Shown piece after piece: positions 50,806 to 58,933 of a stretch of 64,000 bases of DNA. This stretch comes from an uncultured Candidatus Melainabacteria bacterium (GTDB lineage Bacteria > Cyanobacteriota > Vampirovibrionia > Gastranaerophilales > Gastranaerophilaceae). The notes under the pieces were generated by a model that was not told where the DNA came from, made no database searches, and saw only the letters and a program-made list of their open reading frames with translations. How positions within the stretch are numbered: the first letter of the stretch is position 1; each line of letters opens with the position of its first letter. The DNA is taken from contig CAKUZB010000002.1 of NCBI GenBank assembly GCA_934717745.1, positions 151,575-215,574 of the forward strand. The letters are read 5' to 3'. Made by a program: the position numbers and the translations under genes.

Positions 50806-51543
50806 TTATTTTCTTTGACCCACATAAAATACAGTATTTATATTGGCTTTTAAAATTGTTTTTCCTGATTCTACAGGTGTTGTATCAGATGAAGACTCTG
50901 CCAAACTTGCACCTACGGCTCTCGATTTCATTGCATAATTAACCATTGGGTAATTTGTCGCTTCTGAACAACTTGTATTTAAAGATTTTAGAGTTAAAAC
51001 TTGCATACCTAAAGGTTTCAAACTTGCATTTGCTCTATTTTTTGCTTTACCTGTCAACTCTGCAAGCAAAGCATTACATTCATTTTCATACTTTGTTGCT
51101 TTAAACACAAGATTATCAACTCTTGTAACACCTTTTGAAGATGCAACGTTTACAAATTTTGAAACGGCTAAAACATCTTTAACATAAACAGTTACAGAAT
51201 TAGAAACTGAATAATCTTTTAAATTTCTTTTACCTTTTGATGAATATTCGTAATTTGGTCTTACGCTGTAATCAGAAGTTTTGATATAATCTCCACGAAC
51301 AGTATTCAACATTGACTTTAAAGTATTATAAAGTTTTTCAGAATTTTCTTTGTTTTCAACAATCGCTTTTTGAGCATCAACATTTTGAGTTTCAACGGCA
51401 AAAGTTATTTGAAAAGCATCCGGAGAAATTTCTTTTGTACCGGAAAGACTAATGTCAATTGTTCCGTTATCAACAGCACAAACAAAACCTGCACCGGAAA
51501 CAATTACAACTAAAACCGCTAAAGCAATTAATAATTTTTTCAT
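50806..51543 (-). CDS. SIMPL-domain (DUF541) periplasmic protein
   Basis: About 245 residues. A signal peptide (LLIALAVLVVIVSGAGFVCA) is followed by a SIMPL domain: ISLSGTKEISPDAFQITFAV, then KIKTSDYS-type strand IKTSDYSVRPNYEYSSKG and NSVTVYVKDVLAVSKFVNVA. The family includes E. coli YggE and a mouse kinase-binding protein; the bacterial role is unclear, often tied to oxidative stress. ATG 51543 has AAGGAA upstream; a TTG six bases earlier is possible. Confidence 0.88.
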   Translation of the reverse strand: MKKLLIALAVLVVIVSGAGFVCAVDNGTIDISLSGTKEISPDAFQITFAVETQNVDAQKAIVENKENSEKLYNTLKSMLNTVRGDYIKTSDYSVRPNYEYSSKGKRNLKDYSVSNSVTVYVKDVLAVSKFVNVASSKGVTRVDNLVFKATKYENECNALLAELTGKAKNRANASLKPLGMQVLTLKSLNTSCSEATNYPMVNYAMKSRAVGASLAESSSDTTPVESGKTILKANINTVFYVGQRK

Positions 51544-51616
51544 AATCAAGTTCCTTTCTTGTTTTTTGAATGAGTTTAACCCAAATTCACAAAAAAAGCA
51601 AGATTAAACAGTGGAA

Positions 51617-51889
51617 CTATTTTGAAAATTTCTTTCTTGATTGCATAACGATAACGACTTTTTGATTACCAAACATATAAAGAGCAAAAGCAATGATTGC
51701 CCATAATAAAATACCTTGAAACATATTAATTGCAGGTAAAGAAACTGCCGGTGCAATTCCGTTCCACAATAACATTGCTAAATAACCCGGGAATGCGATA
51801 AATCCACAAGCCAAACAAACTACAATGAATAAGAATAATAACAAACCACGAAATCCATTCACGTCGATTATTCTAAAATTCTTGTTCAT
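51617..51889 (-). CDS. Small two-helix membrane protein
   Basis: 90 residues with two membrane segments (LLLFLFIVVCLACGFIAFPG and ILLWAIIAFALYMFGN), a Pro/Gly-rich link, and a basic tail. It resembles small conserved membrane proteins of this group but I cannot name a family. It lies 49 bases after ligA and may be cotranscribed with it. Confidence 0.65.
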   Translation of the reverse strand: MNKNFRIIDVNGFRGLLLFLFIVVCLACGFIAFPGYLAMLLWNGIAPAVSLPAINMFQGILLWAIIAFALYMFGNQKVVIVMQSRKKFSK

Positions 51890-51938
51890 AAACTCTCAAT
51901 CCTCTTTCCTGAGCCTACCTTTGGCTCACGTCAAAGGA

Positions 51939-53930
51939 TTACTCATTAATATTAATCATATCTAAGAATTCTTTTTCCGAAAGAATAGTTATACCTAGTT
52001 CTTGGGCTTTTGTAAGTTTTGAACCGGCATTTTCTCCTGCTACAACAAAATCCGTTTTCTTTGTAACCGAAGATGAAGTTTTACCGCCAAGTTGTTTAAT
52101 CTTGTCGCTCGCTTCAGTCCTTCCCATTGTTGAAAGTGTACCTGTCAAAACAAACGTTTTCGAATTCAACACAGTAGATTGTACTACCATTTTATGTGTT
52201 GGATGTACCCCCAAATGGTTGAGATTTTCCAGCAATTCTAAATTATACGGTTGGGTAAAGAAATCCTTTATACTATTGGCTATTTTATCCCCAATACCGT
52301 CAATTTGTGCAATTTCCTCAACGGTTGCATTTTGTAAAGCCTCTAAAGATTGAAAGTGATTAGCCAACAAATCAGCAGTTTCTTTTCCAACATGTCTGAT
52401 AGAAAGAGCCGTAATAAACTTTGACAAAGGTCTTTCTTTGCTTTGTTGAATTGAATTATACATATTAAACGCAGATTTTTCTTTAACCAAATCCAATTGC
52501 ATAAAATCTTGTTGAGATAATTTATAAAAATCTGCCGGATTTTTTACCATTCCTCTCGCATAAAGTTGTTCGATAATACTTGGACCAATAAAATCCATAT
52601 CCATAGCCTCTTTAGAAACCCAATACTCAAGACGTGATTTCGCTTGACTAGGACAACCAAAAGTATTTGGACAATATAAATTTACTTCACCTTCAGGCAC
52701 AACAAGTTTTGTATGACAAGACGGACATTCGGTCGGTGCTTCGTATATCGGCAAACTATCGTGTTCTTCGCTATCAACATGCTTTATCACTTTTGGAATA
52801 ATTTCTGCTGCTTTTTTGATTAAAACCGTATCGCCAACTCTTACATCAAGTCTTTTTATTTCATCAAAATTATGCAAACTTGCACGAGAAACAGTACTTC
52901 CTGCGAGCAAAACAGGTTCTAACACAGCAACCGGAGTAATTGCACCCGTTTTACCAACATTATCTGTTTCAATTTTCAAAAGTTTTGTGTTTACTTCTTC
53001 TGGCGGAAATTTAAAAGCAGTCGCCCATTTCGGGGCTCTTGCGGTAAATCCTAATTCATTTTGATAAGCAAAACTATCAACTTTAATTACGACACCATCT
53101 GTTGCATAATCAAGGTCAAATCTTTTAAATTCCCATTCTTTACAATAATCAATTGCCTCTTTTATAGTTTTCACTTTTTTTATATTAGGATTTATTTTAA
53201 ATCCTAAATCTTTCAAAAGCATTAAACTTTCATAATGAGTTTTTGGTGCATCTTCAACTCCGTCTAAAATCGGAGTGTAAACAAAAATAGATAAATCTCT
53301 TTTTGCAGTAACCTCCGGATCAAGTTGTCTGATAGAACCACTTGCAGCATTACGAGGGTTTGCAAAAATCTTTTCTCCATTCATAAGATTTTCTTCATTT
53401 AATTTTTCAAAAGAAGTTTTTGGCATATAAATTTCACCACGAACTTCCAAATTATAAGGTTTAAAAATCTTTAGGGGAATGGCTTTTACGGTTTTTAAAT
53501 TTTGAGTAATATCCTCACCATAAATACCATTACCACGAGTTACACCACGTGTAAAAAAGCCTTGATTATAAGTTAGAGCAATTGCAAGACCGTCAATTTT
53601 CAATTCGCAAACCAAATCAACATCGCCGACTTCTTTTTGAACTCTTTCATACCATTTTTCCAAATCTTCATAATTATTTGAATTATCAAGACTGTATAAT
53701 CTGTACTTGTGCTTGACTTCTTCAAAAGAGGACTGAATTTTTGAAGAACCAACTCTTTGAGTAGGACTATCAGGAGTAATTAAGAGAGGATTTTTTTCTT
53801 CTAAACTTTTTAATTCTCTAAATAATTCATCATATTCAAAATCTGACAAAGTTGGATTATCTTCAACATAATAAAGATAATTTGCCTTGTTTATTGTATC
53901 TCTCAAAAATTTTAATCGTTCTACAACCAT
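51939..53930 (-). CDS. ligA: NAD-dependent DNA ligase
   Basis: 663 residues, full length. Domain Ia with YYVEDNPTLSDFEYDEL; the adenylation site CELKIDGLAIALTYNQG near residue 115, Lys being the AMP-linked residue; RGDVYMPK-type RGEIYMPKTSF; OB domain; zinc finger CPSCHTKLVV with CPNTFGCPSQ near 410; helix-hairpin-helix region; and a C-terminal BRCT domain (LTGTLSTMGRTEASDKIKQL). It seals nicks in replication. It starts 2 bases after speB ends. Confidence 0.97.
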   Translation of the reverse strand: MVVERLKFLRDTINKANYLYYVEDNPTLSDFEYDELFRELKSLEEKNPLLITPDSPTQRVGSSKIQSSFEEVKHKYRLYSLDNSNNYEDLEKWYERVQKEVGDVDLVCELKIDGLAIALTYNQGFFTRGVTRGNGIYGEDITQNLKTVKAIPLKIFKPYNLEVRGEIYMPKTSFEKLNEENLMNGEKIFANPRNAASGSIRQLDPEVTAKRDLSIFVYTPILDGVEDAPKTHYESLMLLKDLGFKINPNIKKVKTIKEAIDYCKEWEFKRFDLDYATDGVVIKVDSFAYQNELGFTARAPKWATAFKFPPEEVNTKLLKIETDNVGKTGAITPVAVLEPVLLAGSTVSRASLHNFDEIKRLDVRVGDTVLIKKAAEIIPKVIKHVDSEEHDSLPIYEAPTECPSCHTKLVVPEGEVNLYCPNTFGCPSQAKSRLEYWVSKEAMDMDFIGPSIIEQLYARGMVKNPADFYKLSQQDFMQLDLVKEKSAFNMYNSIQQSKERPLSKFITALSIRHVGKETADLLANHFQSLEALQNATVEEIAQIDGIGDKIANSIKDFFTQPYNLELLENLNHLGVHPTHKMVVQSTVLNSKTFVLTGTLSTMGRTEASDKIKQLGGKTSSSVTKKTDFVVAGENAGSKLTKAQELGITILSEKEFLDMININE

Positions 53931-53932
53931 AA

Positions 53933-54769
53933 TTACATAACCATTAATAATTCTCTAATAACCTTTGTTGCAACCGCTGTTGAAACACCTGATACATCAT
54001 AGTCAGGTGCAAGTTCAACAACATCAGCACCGACAATATCAAAATTTCTAAGATATTTGAACCAGCCAACAAGTTCTTTAAACGTTAATCCACCTGCTTC
54101 AGGAGTTCCTGTTCCCGGCATAATACTTGTATCAAGGACATCTAAATCTACAGAAACAAAGATTTTTTTATTTTTTAAACAATCTAAATCTTCGTAAGAA
54201 TGGCACAAAGTATTATATTTTTTCATAATATCCCATTCTTCTTTCATGCCTGAACGGATACCAATTTGTTTAAGATTTTCAAATCCGATAATTTGCCCAA
54301 TATGATACATTACAGCAGAATGCGACATTTCTTCACCAAGATATTCTTTTCTTAAATCAGTATGAGCATCAAAATGAACAACTGCAATATCTTTGTATTT
54401 TGAATATACACCTTTAAATTCAGGCAGTGTAACCAAATGTTCACCACCAATACCGAAAACCCTTTTGCCGTCATTATAAATTTGAGTAACGTTTTCTTCA
54501 ATTAAATCTAAAGATTTTTTAGTGTTTCCTAAAGGAAATTCCAAATCACCACAATCGTTAAAATTAACATCATTAATATCTTTATCAAATTCCGGAGAAT
54601 ATTCTTCCAATCCCCAACTTGCAAGACGAAGCATTTCAGGTGCAAACCTTGAACCTGAACGATAAGAAACAGTTCCGTCAAACGGCATTCCTAACATAAT
54701 TATATCTGATGTATTATAATCCGGATTTTGTCCCATCCAAGTTCTATCCAAAAACGGTCCTTTTAGCAT
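53933..54769 (-). CDS. speB: Agmatinase/arginase family ureohydrolase
   Basis: 278 residues. Manganese ligands are in GIGGEHLVTLPE, VVHFDAHTDLR near residue 130 and VDLDVLDTSIMPGTGTPEAGG near 200. The sequence fits agmatinase, which yields putrescine and urea, better than arginase, but specificity is inferred. No arginine decarboxylase gene is in the window. It is upstream of ligA on the same strand with almost no gap. Confidence 0.88.
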   Translation of the reverse strand: MLKGPFLDRTWMGQNPDYNTSDIIMLGMPFDGTVSYRSGSRFAPEMLRLASWGLEEYSPEFDKDINDVNFNDCGDLEFPLGNTKKSLDLIEENVTQIYNDGKRVFGIGGEHLVTLPEFKGVYSKYKDIAVVHFDAHTDLRKEYLGEEMSHSAVMYHIGQIIGFENLKQIGIRSGMKEEWDIMKKYNTLCHSYEDLDCLKNKKIFVSVDLDVLDTSIMPGTGTPEAGGLTFKELVGWFKYLRNFDIVGADVVELAPDYDVSGVSTAVATKVIRELLMVM

Positions 54770-54852
54770 AATTTTCTCCTTTTTTATAATTTTATCATGA
54801 AATTTCTGACCGCAAAGGGTGAGTAAAAAGAGAAATTAAAAAGTTTTAAGGG

Positions 54853-54880
54853 TTGAATTTTGCAAAAAATAAGATATAAT
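54853..54880 (+). promoter_or_regulatory. Antisense promoter of locus C
   Basis: TTGAAT (54853-54858), a 16-base spacer, TATAAT (54875-54880). It points into the hydrophobic peptide gene that lies on the minus strand. The geometry equals that at loci A and B. Confidence 0.66.
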
Positions 54881-54886
54881 AAGAAT

Positions 54887-55005
54887 ATAACAAGTGGCAG
54901 TTAGCGAACACTAACTTTTTCACCACGTTGTTTGTTCATTATTTAGTTTTTAACTAAACAAAACTAGCGTTATGACTGCAATCGACAACGCTAGTTTTTG
55001 CTTGT
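54887..55005 (+). ncRNA. Predicted antisense RNA of locus C
   Basis: A plus-strand transcript of about 118 nt. It begins with a hairpin AGTTAG/CTAACT (54899-54916) and would end at a perfect 12-bp hairpin (54960-54971 with 54987-54998, AAAACTAGCGTT arm) followed by TTGCTTGTTT. The terminating hairpin is inside the peptide gene, as at loci A and B. Confidence 0.6.
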
Positions 55006-55060
55006 TTAACAAAATTGCTATTATATAATATATAACGGCTAGCGTTTTAATTGTTGTCAT
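54950..55060 (-). CDS. 36-residue hydrophobic peptide, candidate type I toxin (locus C)
   Basis: ATG (55060) to TAA encodes 36 residues starting MTTIKTLAVIYYIIAILL, with a short basic NKQK break and a second hydrophobic stretch ending VLFS. This could be one long or two short membrane helices. The ribosome binding site AAAGGGGTGAT is very strong. The start TIKTLAVI resembles TIKEALTAI of locus B. The coding DNA reuses a CTAGCGTT word three times, which builds the antisense terminator. It is probably a membrane-acting toxin held in check by the convergent RNA; a leader-peptide role is the alternative. Confidence 0.6.
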   Translation of the reverse strand: MTTIKTLAVIYYIIAILLNKQKLALSIAVITLVLFS

Positions 55061-55222
55061 ATACATCACCCCTTTCTTGACGTCAGAACCGTCAATTCAT
55101 AAGGTAACATGGCGACCACTTGTTATATTTATTTTTAATTTTGAATTTATTTTATACTTTTTCGGTTTTTATTTCTATCCAATAAACATATTATTTTTCA
55201 CAATTTCCCCCTTTTTCTAAAG

Positions 55223-55240
55223 ATTGATCCATAGATCAAT
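55223..55240. promoter_or_regulatory. Palindrome upstream of the flagellar operon
   Basis: ATTGATC-CATA-GATCAAT, a perfect 7+7 palindrome about 29 bases upstream of the putative -35 box. A further AAGATTGAT half-site overlaps that box. The position suits an activator or repressor of the flagellar operon. Confidence 0.5.
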
Positions 55241-55268
55241 GCCACACGAAGTAAAATACATCAAAAGA

Positions 55269-55296
55269 TTGATGTTAAATATACTCCATATATTGT
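55269..55296 (+). promoter_or_regulatory. Probable promoter of the flagellar operon
   Basis: TTGATG, a 16-base spacer, then TATTGT, followed about 60 bases later by the GTG start. No good sigma-28 or sigma-54 pattern was found in this stretch. Confidence 0.45.
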
Positions 55297-55358
55297 AAAT
55301 TAGATGTGTGAAATGATAAGTGGAAGTGTGAAAGCACTTTCGGGTGGAGAATAGGTAA

Positions 55359-55925
55359 GTGGCAAATAGTCTACAAATGACTTTACAACGTATTAATGCA
55401 ATTGAACGTCAATTTGCAGCACTTTCTATGCAAACAAGTTTGCCTACTCCGGAAAATGCTAAAACTGACGGCGATTTCCAAAAAATCTTAGACAAGAAAA
55501 TTGAAGCGGTAAAAACAAATGAACCTGCACCAAAAGAAGAAATTGACAGATTAATTGAAGAATACTCAGCAAAAAACAATTTGGATAAAGATTTTGTAAA
55601 ATCAGTTGTTAGACACGAATCGGGCTTTAATGTAAACGCAACTTCAAAATGCGGAGCAATGGGTTTAATGCAATTAATGCCTGCAACCGCAGAAAGTTTA
55701 GGTGTTACAAATGCTTACGATGCAGAACAAAACATCGCAGGTGGTACAAAATACTTAAAAGGTTTAATGGACAGATTTGACAATAACAAAGAATTAGCAC
55801 TTGCTGCTTACAATGCAGGGCCAAATGCAGTAAAGAAATACAGCGGAATACCTCCATACAAAGAAACACAAAATTACGTTAAAAACATTATGAAAACGTA
55901 TGACAACTACAAAGGAGGTAAATAA
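55359..55925 (+). CDS. Flagellar-operon lytic transglycosylase (SLT domain)
   Basis: 188 residues. A helical N-terminus (SLQMTLQRINAIERQFAALS) without a signal peptide is followed by an SLT domain (about 75-180): VVRHESGFNVNATS with catalytic Glu87, GAMGLMQLMPATAESLGV, LALAAYNAGPNAVKKYSG and YVKNIMKTYDN. It would cut peptidoglycan so that the rod can cross the wall. In many bacteria this activity is the C-terminal half of FlgJ; here it is a separate protein, probably exported through the flagellar apparatus. GTG start with GGAG upstream; the stop overlaps the next start. Confidence 0.88.
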   Translation: MANSLQMTLQRINAIERQFAALSMQTSLPTPENAKTDGDFQKILDKKIEAVKTNEPAPKEEIDRLIEEYSAKNNLDKDFVKSVVRHESGFNVNATSKCGAMGLMQLMPATAESLGVTNAYDAEQNIAGGTKYLKGLMDRFDNNKELALAAYNAGPNAVKKYSGIPPYKETQNYVKNIMKTYDNYKGGK

Positions 55926-56737
55926 TGCTAGTAAGAAGTTTTGAATCGGCAGCAAAAGGTATGATTGCTCTTACAGAATCTCTTGATAATACAGCAATGA
56001 ACCTTGCAAACGTAAACACAACAGGTTACAAAAAAACCGCATTAACATTTAAAAACTTATACGACGCAAAAGTCGTGGAAAATACAGGTACACTTCTTTG
56101 TGGTAACACACGAAACATCGGAACATTAAGTATGGGGCCAATATCAGACCAAATCCACTACGATTTTGAACAAGGTTCACTACAAAGAACAGACAACCCA
56201 CTAGATATAGCAATTGAAGGGGATGGATTTTTCAAAGTTCAATCACCAAACGGAGATGTAAGTTACACAAGAGATGGTCAACTCGTATTAGACAGTGCTT
56301 CATTTTTAAGAACAACCGATGGAGATTTTATTTTAGACGTAGAAGACAGACCTATCCAAATTGACTTTAGAGAAATCGGATTTGATGACATTAAGAAAAT
56401 TACAATCAGTGAACGAGGTAACATTGAAATAAACAATAAAGAAAGAAAATTTCCACTTCAACAAATTGCGATGTATGACTTCCAAAACAAAGAAACAGGC
56501 TTATTCAATATCGGAGGTTCAAAATTTATCACAAGAGATAACGACACAAACCCACCGATACCGGCAGAAAAGTTCACAATACAACAAGGAATGTTGGAAA
56601 TGTCAAACGCAAACGTAATTAAAGAAATGATTAATACAATTAACGTATCAAGAAATTATGAATCACTTCAAAAACACGTAAAAACAAGTGGACAAATGTT
56701 ATCACAAGCGATAAGTGTAGGAAAACTTAAATTTTAG
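55925..56737 (+). CDS. flgF: Flagellar proximal rod/hook-basal-body protein, FlgF-like
   Basis: 270 residues. The N-terminal rod motif SLDNTAMNLANVNTTGYKKT is conserved, as are NPLDIAIEGDGFFKVQSPNG and the C-terminal helix ANVIKEMINTINVSRNYESL. It comes before flgG, the usual order of flgF-flgG, and is shorter in the middle than hook protein FlgE. It is exported by the flagellar type III system and forms part of the rod. Confidence 0.88.
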   Translation: MLVRSFESAAKGMIALTESLDNTAMNLANVNTTGYKKTALTFKNLYDAKVVENTGTLLCGNTRNIGTLSMGPISDQIHYDFEQGSLQRTDNPLDIAIEGDGFFKVQSPNGDVSYTRDGQLVLDSASFLRTTDGDFILDVEDRPIQIDFREIGFDDIKKITISERGNIEINNKERKFPLQQIAMYDFQNKETGLFNIGGSKFITRDNDTNPPIPAEKFTIQQGMLEMSNANVIKEMINTINVSRNYESLQKHVKTSGQMLSQAISVGKLKF

Positions 56738-56773
56738 AAACTAGAAATTAATTAGAGGTAAGGATAAACAAAA

Positions 56774-57559
56774 ATGTTAAGATCATTAACAACAGCAGCA
56801 ACAGGTATGATAGCACAACAAAATTACTTAGATGTAATTGCTAACAACGTTGCAAACGTAAACACAACAGGGTTCAAAAAAGTTCGTTTAGAATTCCAAG
56901 ACTTATTAAGCCAAACAGCAAGAAATCCTGGTGCAATGTTAAATCAAGGAACATACCAACCTGTTGGTATTGAAATCGGTTTAGGGGTTAAAACTGCTGC
57001 AACAACCAGAATTTTCACAACAGGTATTGCAGTAAATACAGACAGACCGCTAGACGTTATGATTGAGGGCGAAGGCTTCTTCCAAGTAATGAAAGAAGAC
57101 GGTACATTGGCTTACACAAGAGATGGTTGTTTCCAAATTGATGCTCTTGGTCAACTTTGTACAAACGATGGTTTACTAATTCAACCGGCAATGACTTTTC
57201 CGGCAGATACAAGAGAAATTACAATTTCACAAGACGGAAACGTAACAGTATTAACAGGAAACAACACTCAAAGTCAACAAATCGGACAATTCCAATTAGT
57301 AAGATTCCAAAATCCGGCAGGTTTATTATCAATCGGACACAACTTATACCAAGAAACTTCAGCCTCAGGTAACGCAGTTCAAGGCACTCCTGGACAAGAA
57401 GGTATGGGAACATTAGAACAAAACTTCTTAGAAGGTTCAAACGTTCAAATCGTAGATGAGTTAATCGGACTAATCAAAGCAGAAAGAGCATTCGAATCTA
57501 ACTCAAAAATCATCAAAACATCAAGCGACATTCTTCAAATGACTAACAACTTAACATAA
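56774..57559 (+). CDS. flgG: Flagellar distal rod protein FlgG
   Basis: 261 residues, the normal FlgG length. YLDVIANNVANVNTTGFKKV, FQDLLSQTARNPGA, RPLDVMIEGEGFFQVMKEDG, and the C-terminal EGSNVQIVDELIGLIKAERA are the FlgG hallmarks. It builds the distal rod that passes through the P and L rings. The gap to flgA is 12 bases. Confidence 0.95.
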   Translation: MLRSLTTAATGMIAQQNYLDVIANNVANVNTTGFKKVRLEFQDLLSQTARNPGAMLNQGTYQPVGIEIGLGVKTAATTRIFTTGIAVNTDRPLDVMIEGEGFFQVMKEDGTLAYTRDGCFQIDALGQLCTNDGLLIQPAMTFPADTREITISQDGNVTVLTGNNTQSQQIGQFQLVRFQNPAGLLSIGHNLYQETSASGNAVQGTPGQEGMGTLEQNFLEGSNVQIVDELIGLIKAERAFESNSKIIKTSSDILQMTNNLT

Positions 57560-57571
57560 GGCAATAAATAA

Positions 57572-58279
57572 GTGAAAAAATTAATCGGAATATTATTAAT
57601 AACTTTAATATTAACAGCAAACTCAGTACTTGCTGCAACATATTCTGATAATTTTATAAGAGAAGAAGTCAGAAAACAAATCAGTATTCAAAACAAAAAA
57701 TATACAGATGCTGATTTAGAAATAATCATCTCAAACATGCCATTTAGAACAATGACAGTTTCAGACGGAAAAATCAAATTTGTTGTAACTTCAAACTTTG
57801 ACAAATTCGTTCCAAGAGATATAAAAAAAGTTTACGTTTACGTAAACGCTAAACTGGAAAGAGAATTTCTTGTACAAGTAAGAACTCTTGCATACAAAAA
57901 TGTACTTTGTGCAAAAACTCAACTGGAAAGAGAATCACTTCTATCAAACGCTAATGTAGTAGCAAAAAGAATGGAAGTTTCAATGCAAATAGATTACGTC
58001 TTAACTCCGGAAATGATGAAAAACAAGAACATCATCACAAAAAAATGGTTTAGAGAAGGTGAAATTATTGATAAAAGATTTGTAAGAATCAAACCAGATG
58101 TCGAAAGAAATTCAGAAGTTCAAGCATATTTCAAAAACAACGGTGTAATGATAATGATAGGCGGAAAAGCATTGAACGAGGGAATGGTAGGAGATTACAT
58201 AAATGTTCAAAACGACACTTACAAAAGAACATACAAAGCAAGAGTAATCGGTGAAAACAAAGTCTTAATCAATATATAA
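57572..58279 (+). CDS. flgA: P-ring assembly chaperone FlgA
   Basis: 235 residues. A signal peptide (LIGILLITLILTANSVLAAT) is followed by the wing region and a C-terminal SAF domain (VLTPEMMKNKNIITKKWFRE, then GDYINVQNDTYKRTYKARVI). It acts in the periplasm as a chaperone for FlgI assembly. GTG start. Its place between flgG and flgHI supports the call despite low sequence conservation. Confidence 0.88.
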   Translation: MKKLIGILLITLILTANSVLAATYSDNFIREEVRKQISIQNKKYTDADLEIIISNMPFRTMTVSDGKIKFVVTSNFDKFVPRDIKKVYVYVNAKLEREFLVQVRTLAYKNVLCAKTQLERESLLSNANVVAKRMEVSMQIDYVLTPEMMKNKNIITKKWFREGEIIDKRFVRIKPDVERNSEVQAYFKNNGVMIMIGGKALNEGMVGDYINVQNDTYKRTYKARVIGENKVLINI

Positions 58280-58298
58280 AAACTTCAAGGGGAATAAA

Positions 58299-58913
58299 AT
58301 GGTAAGAAAATTATTAATAACATTAATCGCAATAACAGCAATCAGCACATTTAATACCGTAAATGCTGAATCATTGTTTACATTGAGTGCCTCTCAACAA
58401 AGTTCGCCAAAATCTTTATTTTCAGGCGTAAGAGCAATGGGCATTGGCGATTTAGTTTCAATTGTTGTAGAAGAAAAGTTAAACAGCACAGACACAATGG
58501 CTTATGGTTCAAACCGTAAATCAAACACTGTAGACAACTTTACAACAGTTATAAAATCTTGGATACCATTTTATAACGTAGATAGCCCAAATAACTATGG
58601 CGGACAAAATACTGTTGAAAGTTCAGCAAATTCACAAAGAGTTTTGGCTTTTGGCGACAAAATTTCAGCACAAGTTGTTCAACAATTATCAAATGGTAAT
58701 TTAATGGTACAAGGCAAAAAAACATTAGTAAACAATAACGAAAGAGTAGATTTAATCGTAACAGGAGTAATCGACCCAAGATGGATTAACGCATCAGGTG
58801 AAATTTCATCAACAAAAGTAGCAAACTTACAATTCGCACTATCAGGCAGAGGTTCGCTATCAAGAGGTCAAAACGAAGGTATTGTAAACAGATTAATCAA
58901 ATACTTATTCTAA
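58299..58913 (+). CDS. flgH: Flagellar L-ring protein FlgH
   Basis: 204 residues. FlgH core: RAMGIGDLVSIVVEEKLNST, then ALGFGDKI-type LAFGDKISAQVVQQLSNGNL, and VRGKK-type MVQGKKTLVNNNERVDLIVT with GVIDPRWINASGEISSTKVA near residue 155. It forms the outer-membrane ring. The signal peptide ends TVNAESLF and has no lipobox Cys; the whole protein has no Cys, whereas the well-studied proteobacterial FlgH is a lipoprotein. Confidence 0.93.
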   Translation: MVRKLLITLIAITAISTFNTVNAESLFTLSASQQSSPKSLFSGVRAMGIGDLVSIVVEEKLNSTDTMAYGSNRKSNTVDNFTTVIKSWIPFYNVDSPNNYGGQNTVESSANSQRVLAFGDKISAQVVQQLSNGNLMVQGKKTLVNNNERVDLIVTGVIDPRWINASGEISSTKVANLQFALSGRGSLSRGQNEGIVNRLIKYLF

Positions 58914-58933
58914 TAATTAAGGAAAATGGGGAA

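Larger units (their letters stand above)
54884..55129. repeat. 14-base perfect inverted repeat bounding locus C
   Basis: AATATAACAAGTGG at 54884-54897 has its exact reverse complement at 55116-55129. The pair would close the peptide mRNA end to end. Loci A and B have similar but imperfect end pairing. Confidence 0.85.

Noticed and set aside
54884..55129. The 14-base inverted repeat could be the ends of a small transposable element (MITE).
   Set aside because: No flanking target duplication was evident. The same geometry with different arm sequences occurs at two other loci, which fits RNA structure better than transposon ends.
55297..55325. A sigma-28 promoter (TAAA near GATAA) before the flagellar operon.
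   Set aside because: The spacing between TAAA and GATAA is too short for the sigma-28 consensus and the GCC before GATAA is missing.
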